Assembly (NCBI GenBank): GCA_018524725.1
Contig: JAEUWP010000419.1
Coordinates: 1 to 12,723 of the forward strand
DNA length: 12,723 bases
DNA from: Podaxis mareebaensis
Taxonomy: Eukaryota; Basidiomycota; Agaricomycetes; Agaricales; Agaricaceae
Reading direction: 5' to 3'
The notes beneath the pieces were generated by a model that was given only the letters and a program-made list of their open reading frames with translations, had not been told where the DNA came from and did no database searches. The translations under genes and the position numbers were made by a program. Position 1 is the stretch's first letter. Every line of letters begins with the position of its first letter. This document shows positions 8,673 to 12,723 of this stretch, piece after piece.

Positions 8673-11056
8673 TCAAATCACAGAATCTACCCTCTCACTG
8701 CCCTTATATAAGAAACTCTCTTCCTGGACCTCATCCACATTATCATCCTCTTGCAGAATTACTGACTTGGGCACTGAGGGCTCAATTCCTTTGAGCTTAG
8801 ACTTTTCTACAGTATATCAGTGGCCCTCCACCTTTGCAAGGTCTGCCTCTGTCTTCCACATCTCCTTGGCTATTTTGTGGGCTTCATGACATGTGTTGTT
8901 TCTTGCAATCCTTTTTGCATTTGCCTGCTTCTATATACCCATCAATTTAGACCTCTGATCTCATAACATCAGCTTTCTCTTCCTCTCTTCTGCCTTTTGA
9001 GCCTCCTCTGTCCAGGTTTCCTCTAGTCTTCTCATGAACTCATTAGAATCCAGCAATTTTGGCATTCTATCACTAATTAACTTCTTCCTCTGTTTCTCCT
9101 AGCTCCCCCCCTCCTGTGCCTGAAGCTAAGATTGGGTCCTACTCACATATAGTGACTGTAGGACCATAGTTGTCTGCATACCAACAAGTAAGCTCTTTTG
9201 TGCATCTTCCCTCCTCTGAGCTTGTCTGAGCACATTTTGTAGTTCTAACTCCTGAGGAGTCATTGCAGGACACTGAAGCAGTGCCTTGTAATGATTTTTT
9301 GAGAGAGAAAATGGAGAAGGAGTGAAGATAGGGGGCTAGTGATGGCTCTCGACCAGTGACAAGGTAGTAAGGTAAGAGACACTTGATGACTTCAATGAGT
9401 GGACAGCTACTGATGCTGGACTGTCTCCAGACTTCTAGTTCATTTATTCACTATGGATGGAAGGTTCTGCAGTGGGAGAATGGAATAGAAGCACTGCTGC
9501 AGGTGGTTCAGGAGCTACTACACCTGGAGATGAAATGAGACATCATTTTGCAGTGTGGGAGGTAGATTGAGTATAGAAAAATTGGACATAATTTTGTTGT
9601 AGGTATTCTTCTTGGTTAATAGTCCTAAGTTGCTTTTACTGTGTAGTTTTGATCCATGATTCAATAATTTTGGATATTGCACTTGTAATAGGATCTAGAG
9701 AAGTGGTATGATGCCAGCTGTACTTGTCTCAAGACTTGGGACAAGAGAAGTCTCAGGAATGATATCAGGATTGGGTTGAACAATTCCTGTCTTTGCAAAA
9801 GCTGACAGAATATTTTCCCAATTCAGACTTTGGAGATAGGCCATTGCATAAACAGCAAGAAAGTTTGTCATGTTGATATTTTGCTTTATCCTCCATTCAA
9901 ATTCATCCTGTTCCTGTATCCAGTATTATTTAAGAACACTGAAGACTACAATATTGAGTCCTTGGTATAAATAAGTTGAGTATAAGGGATAACAGAGGAC
10001 AAGAATTTGATTCTCTCAAGTGTATTTGACAAATTCATATGAATAGTGCAAATTGTAACCATCCACAAGAAGGAGCTGCTGTCAACTATTTGCTTTTTTC
10101 TTCATATAATTGTCAAATTGCTTGAGCCATTCAATACCAATTTCACCATCTGTATATCCCTTCTTTGAATATCCTAATCTAGTAATGACATTTTTAGTCT
10201 GAACTAATATATAATCATTGATTGTGGCATACAAAGCCTTAAGTGGGTTATCTTGCTCCCACTATGCCTGGAAACCTTCACCTTTGAATATCACAGCTGG
10301 AGGAAGTGCTGTCCCATCTGCACAAATTGTCACCATGACCATGATATTTTCATGATTGCCACTACATTGCTGGTGTACAATGGACTCATTGCATGGTGCA
10401 ATGACATATTCACTTGTCCCAACTCCCTTCTGAATGCCTGTCTCATCAGCACTCTAAATAAGCTTGGGTTGAATTCTGCCATCTGAGTCCATAGGTGCCA
10501 GAGTACTAGCAAGTGGATCAAAATGAGTCTTTTTGGTATAAGGATTTCCTGCCCAAGCCCATGACATATTGAGTGCATGAGACCATTTCTGTTGGATCCT
10601 CACATGGTGTCAATCCACAAATCTTGCCATCTAGCTTGTCCCAACTCCATCCTCTGGGAACTGGTCACCATGTTGGACCCATGCAATGTCATTGACATGG
10701 TCTTGAAGCAGCCAATGAGTCAGTGGCCACCCTTGTCATGCCATATTAATAACATAGCCAATGACTATATGTTCTTGTGCTGGAGTTAACCATCTCTTGG
10801 ATGCATTGAACTTGTAGATTGACTGTAAACCTTTGGAACATTGCAAGAGTGTAGTTTTGTCCAATTTGACTAGTTCTCCTGTCTCCTCCAAGCACTCCTT
10901 CTGTACAAGATCAATAACAGCATGTAAACCCATCTTCTTTGATTTGTCTGAAGTTGATTCCTCTGTATAAACTTCAACAGCTCATGACATCCATTGCTCC
11001 TTGAACTTGGCTGCTTCTTGCTTCTTCTTTGCATTAGACAGAGCACAGCCAGGCAT
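8673..11056 (-). pseudogene. Pogo/Tc1-like DDE transposase (DDE_1 type), dead
   Basis: On the minus strand from ATG at 11056 the text follows the fungal pogo-like transposases: a basic start (MPGCALSNAKKKQEAAKF), an HTH/CENP-B-like region with KLDKTTLLQ and WLTPAQEHIVIGY, then a DDE_1 catalytic domain. Numbered from that ATG, the first Asp is D204 in SADETGIQ, the second is D332 in LLLVDGYNLHYS, and the third position is N368 in YQGLNIVVFSVLK, 35 residues on, where pogo proteins have Asp. Other typical blocks are MVTICADGTALPPAVIFKGE and GYTDGEIGIEWLKQFDNY. A frameshift near 9700 leads to a C-terminal coiled-coil tail (MTPQELELQNVLRQAQRRED, KKLISDRMPKLL, then a Lys/Glu-rich stretch). About 19 stops of mixed type (8 TGA, 8 TAG, 3 TAA) break the gene, which at about 795 codons is near full length. 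The last stop is at 8673-8675. No terminal inverted repeats were found; the LTR element sits only 87 bases upstream. Confidence 0.85.
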
Positions 11057-11450
11057 AGATGATGTGTAGATGGTACTCTCAGACACCACTCACTACCCAT
11101 TATCTACAATGCTCATCATGTCCATATGGTACTGACCCAAAATGTTATAGTGAGGCCGCTTCGGTCCGTAAAGAGGCCCGATACGTATCCGAAGATCGTA
11201 TCAAAGGAGACTTCTCGTGTACTAACGGATAGATTACCTTTAAGCACTGACAGAGTCAATGTGTCAAGATAACTATTACTTATAGTCGCACAATATGTCT
11301 ACTTCCTCAATATAAGACTTAGGCAACTTAGAGAGCAATAGATATTATAAAGACAACTTAGATCGTATCACTTATTGTTGATAAAGACTTATATTTGAGT
11401 CTCCACCTAACCAAGTAGAAACGATGCTCTCTACTTGTTAGTGTCGACGA

Positions 11451-11458
11451 CTTATATA
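11451..11458 (-). promoter_or_regulatory. TATA box in the LTR
   Basis: TATATAAG read on the minus strand, about 440 bases into the LTR (roughly 345 without the inserted retroposon). This would place transcription start near 11425 and mark the U3/R boundary. Motif only; no start site can be proved. Confidence 0.5.
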
Positions 11459-11518
11459 CTTTACAGTGTATCTAAATATATATCTACATTAGAACTTTCT
11501 GGAAGTTCTTAAGGCACC

Positions 11519-11630
11519 GAGGCTCGACTCGGAGGGACTGCTATCGCGCACCCGTTTGTAGTAGCTAGTCTATTGCAATAAATGTTGATTTAAAAAAAAA
11601 AAAAAAAAAAAAAAGAGGCTCGACTCGGAG
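11519..11630 (+). mobile_element. 5'-truncated poly(A) retroposon with 16-bp target-site duplication
   Basis: The identical 16-mer GAGGCTCGACTCGGAG lies at 11519-11534 and 11615-11630. Between them are 57 bases of unique sequence followed by 23 A residues (11592-11614), with AATAAA at 11577-11582, nine bases before the A tract. A 3'-end fragment with polyadenylation signal, pure A tail and exact flanking duplication is the mark of target-primed reverse transcription by a LINE-type machinery. The source transcript is unknown. The target contains the small palindrome CCGAG/CTCGG. Confidence 0.85.
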
Positions 11631-11899
11631 ATTGACTTGGAACAAAGGAAGCATGATTCTACTAATAATAGTTCAATACAAAAAGTTCTTTATAAAAGAA
11701 GTCTTCTTTTCTAATAATAGTATGAAAGCTTATCAATCCGTAAAAGTCATACAACTTTTGATATTACATAAGCTTAGTCAATGAAAGAAGGATATAGAAC
11801 AAACAAACTGAAGATTAAAGCTTTCAAACAAAACAAGAGACAAATAAAATGAAAACATAATTAGTAAATGTAAAGCGAACATTTACTGAGTTCATAACA

Positions 11900-11912
11900 C
11901 AATCCCTTTCCT
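11900..11912 (-). other. Candidate polypurine tract
   Basis: AGGAAAGGGATTG on the minus strand ends directly at the first base of the LTR. In LTR retrotransposons such a tract primes plus-strand DNA synthesis. It is purine-rich but carries TT near its 3' end, so the assignment rests mostly on position. Confidence 0.5.
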
Positions 11913-12171
11913 ATAGAAAATGTCCTCATTTTCAAATACTATTCTACTGTTGGTTACTAGGGAATACAGTTCTGATATCTAATTTTTGTTGTTCTTCATT
12001 ATAGTAATATGCAGTAGTTGGATTTTGTATGGCATTTGTATTTCTTTCTACCGGAGGAGGTAACTGAGCATTTGATTGTCCGATTAGTGGATTTTGTCAT
12101 TGTTGTTGTCCTAAAACTCCACCATTCTTCGTATATTGACAATGCTTCCGAATCATAGTTGCAGGCATTCG

Positions 12172-12705
12172 TCACATAGGTATGAGGTGTGGTGAGGGAG
12201 CGATGGGTGAATGAGGACGTTTCTTGCATTTCCAGCTGTAGTGACCATTTCCGTTACAGAACCTACAGGAATACTTCGGACATTGGTATCCCAGATGTCC
12301 TACTGACCTGCATTTCCAACATCCATTTTTGTATGCTCTTTGAAGTGATGTAGGGAGTAGGGCAACTTTATCGAGGGGAAGAGTTCGATTAATAACCTTT
12401 TGCTCCCAATCGGGTACGTTGGCTATTGGGTTTTCTGACCTTCGAAGTTTGTTGATAATGTGGTAGAGCGAAGGGAAGAGGGAGATGTCGGGTTGTTGTT
12501 GAAGAGGTAATTTCTCTTCGGTGATGAGTCCTTCGTTAATGAAGGGATCGGTTCGATATGTGAAGTTGAATGGTCTTCCTTGAGGTGGTTCTGGAAGCGG
12601 GGTCGGTTCTCGGTCAAGTGGTTCGGGAGTGGATGTTGGATCCACAATTCTGGGGATTGACTGAGGTGATACCTCACATAGATAGGATAGGGTGAGTGTT
12701 GCCAT
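12172..12705 (-). CDS. Gag-like protein with two CCHC zinc knuckles
   Basis: ATG at 12705 opens a 177-residue frame. The N-terminal half is Pro-rich (TPEPLDREPTPLPEPPQGRP); the middle (FPSLYHIINKLRRSENPI and following) is probably structural. Two perfect CX2CX4HX4C knuckles follow: C129-C132-H137-C142 and C147-C150-H155-C160. Such knuckles bind RNA in retroelement nucleocapsids. A TGA at 12172 ends the frame, but the same frame stays coding-like (LIPM, then RMPATMIRKHCQYTKNGG) through a second TGA at 12097-12099 to a TAG at 11944-11946. An original protein of about 253 residues is therefore likely, with two nonsense changes, both possible CGA to TGA. Alternatively the 177-residue form is the real product. 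Unlike the older layer, CpG is common here. The absence of pol suggests mobilisation in trans by an autonomous relative. Confidence 0.75.
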   Translation of the reverse strand: MATLTLSYLCEVSPQSIPRIVDPTSTPEPLDREPTPLPEPPQGRPFNFTYRTDPFINEGLITEEKLPLQQQPDISLFPSLYHIINKLRRSENPIANVPDWEQKVINRTLPLDKVALLPTSLQRAYKNGCWKCRSVGHLGYQCPKYSCRFCNGNGHYSWKCKKRPHSPIAPSPHLIPM

Positions 12706-12723
12706 TTGTTTTGTGAAATGAAT

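Larger units (their letters stand above)
11143..11899 (-). repeat. 3' LTR of the Gag-only element
   Basis: The minus-strand termini are TGTTATG at 11899 and ATAACA ending at 11143, a perfect 6-bp inverted terminal repeat of the TG...CA type. The length is 757 bp, or about 661 bp without the later retroposed insert and its duplicated 16 bp. A purine-rich tract abuts the 5' end and a TATA box is present inside, both expected of an LTR. Confidence 0.75.
11143..12723 (-). mobile_element. Younger LTR retrotransposon, 3' half: Gag plus 3' LTR, no pol seen
   Basis: In minus-strand order: a short leader, the Gag ORF (12705 leftward), a short 3' untranslated part, a purine tract at 11912-11900, then an LTR from 11899 to 11143. 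Only about 30 bases separate the end of Gag from the purine tract, so there is no room for protease, reverse transcriptase, RNase H or integrase. CpG density is about 20 times that of the DNA to its left, marking it as a later insertion. The 5' LTR would lie beyond the right edge. The host flank at 11138-11142 is caaaa, the expected target duplication to look for at the other end. Confidence 0.7.

Noticed and set aside
10330..10578. 82-codon minus-strand open frame
   Set aside because: It is in a different frame from the transposase domain, whose motifs (SADETGIQ, MVTICADGTALPP) lie in the overlapping frame.
11592..11614. Poly(A) run as sequencing artefact or simple repeat
   Set aside because: It follows AATAAA at normal distance and is bounded by a perfect 16-bp direct repeat, which a random A run would not have.

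Overview
The window looks like nuclear DNA of a basidiomycete (Agaricomycete-type) fungus, in a transposon-rich, heavily decayed region. The evidence is 49-69 nt GT-AG introns, a pogo-like DDE transposase of the kind common in mushroom genomes, an HNH_2-type nuclease gene, Copia and Gag-type retroelement pieces, and no bacterial gene organisation. I cannot name the genus. No tRNA, rRNA or CRISPR array was seen.

Layout. (1) 2-2980, plus strand: a very long, degenerate coding region in one constant frame, open at the window's left edge, encoding a Pro/Gln-rich protein of unknown family. (2) 2981-3408: a non-coding stretch packed with short perfect inverted repeats. (3) 3409-4562, plus: a five-exon HNH-family gene with no internal stop, the only gene in the left 11 kb that still reads through. 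(4) 5049-5414, minus: a short coiled-coil/Cys-motif exon-like fragment. (5) 5524-5694: an imperfect tandem duplication in which one copy lacks a 55-nt GT...AG segment. (6) 5697-6662, plus: another decayed unknown gene. (7) 6718-8397: two diverged LTRs in opposite orientation flanking a broken Copia Gag (UBN2-like) segment. (8) 8673-11056, minus: a pogo/Tc1-type DDE transposase pseudogene with about 19 stops, one frameshift and the third catalytic Asp changed to Asn. (9) 11143-12723, minus: the 3' LTR and Gag gene of a younger LTR retrotransposon that seems to have no pol. Its LTR carries an 80-bp poly(A)-tailed retroposed insert with a perfect 16-bp target-site duplication.

Two age layers are visible. 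From 1 to 11142 I count only 16 CpG dinucleotides by eye (about 1.4 per kb); from 11143 to the end I count about 48 (about 30 per kb). The old layer has been mutated C-to-T at CpG, and most stops in the first gene are TGA, as expected from CGA arginine codons. The CpGs that survive are mostly in TCGA. The genes do not form an operon or an obvious pathway: this is a nest of mobile elements. The most unusual signals are the surviving HNH gene, the surviving TCGA sites, the dense perfect hairpins between 370 and 3421, and the inverted-LTR structure.
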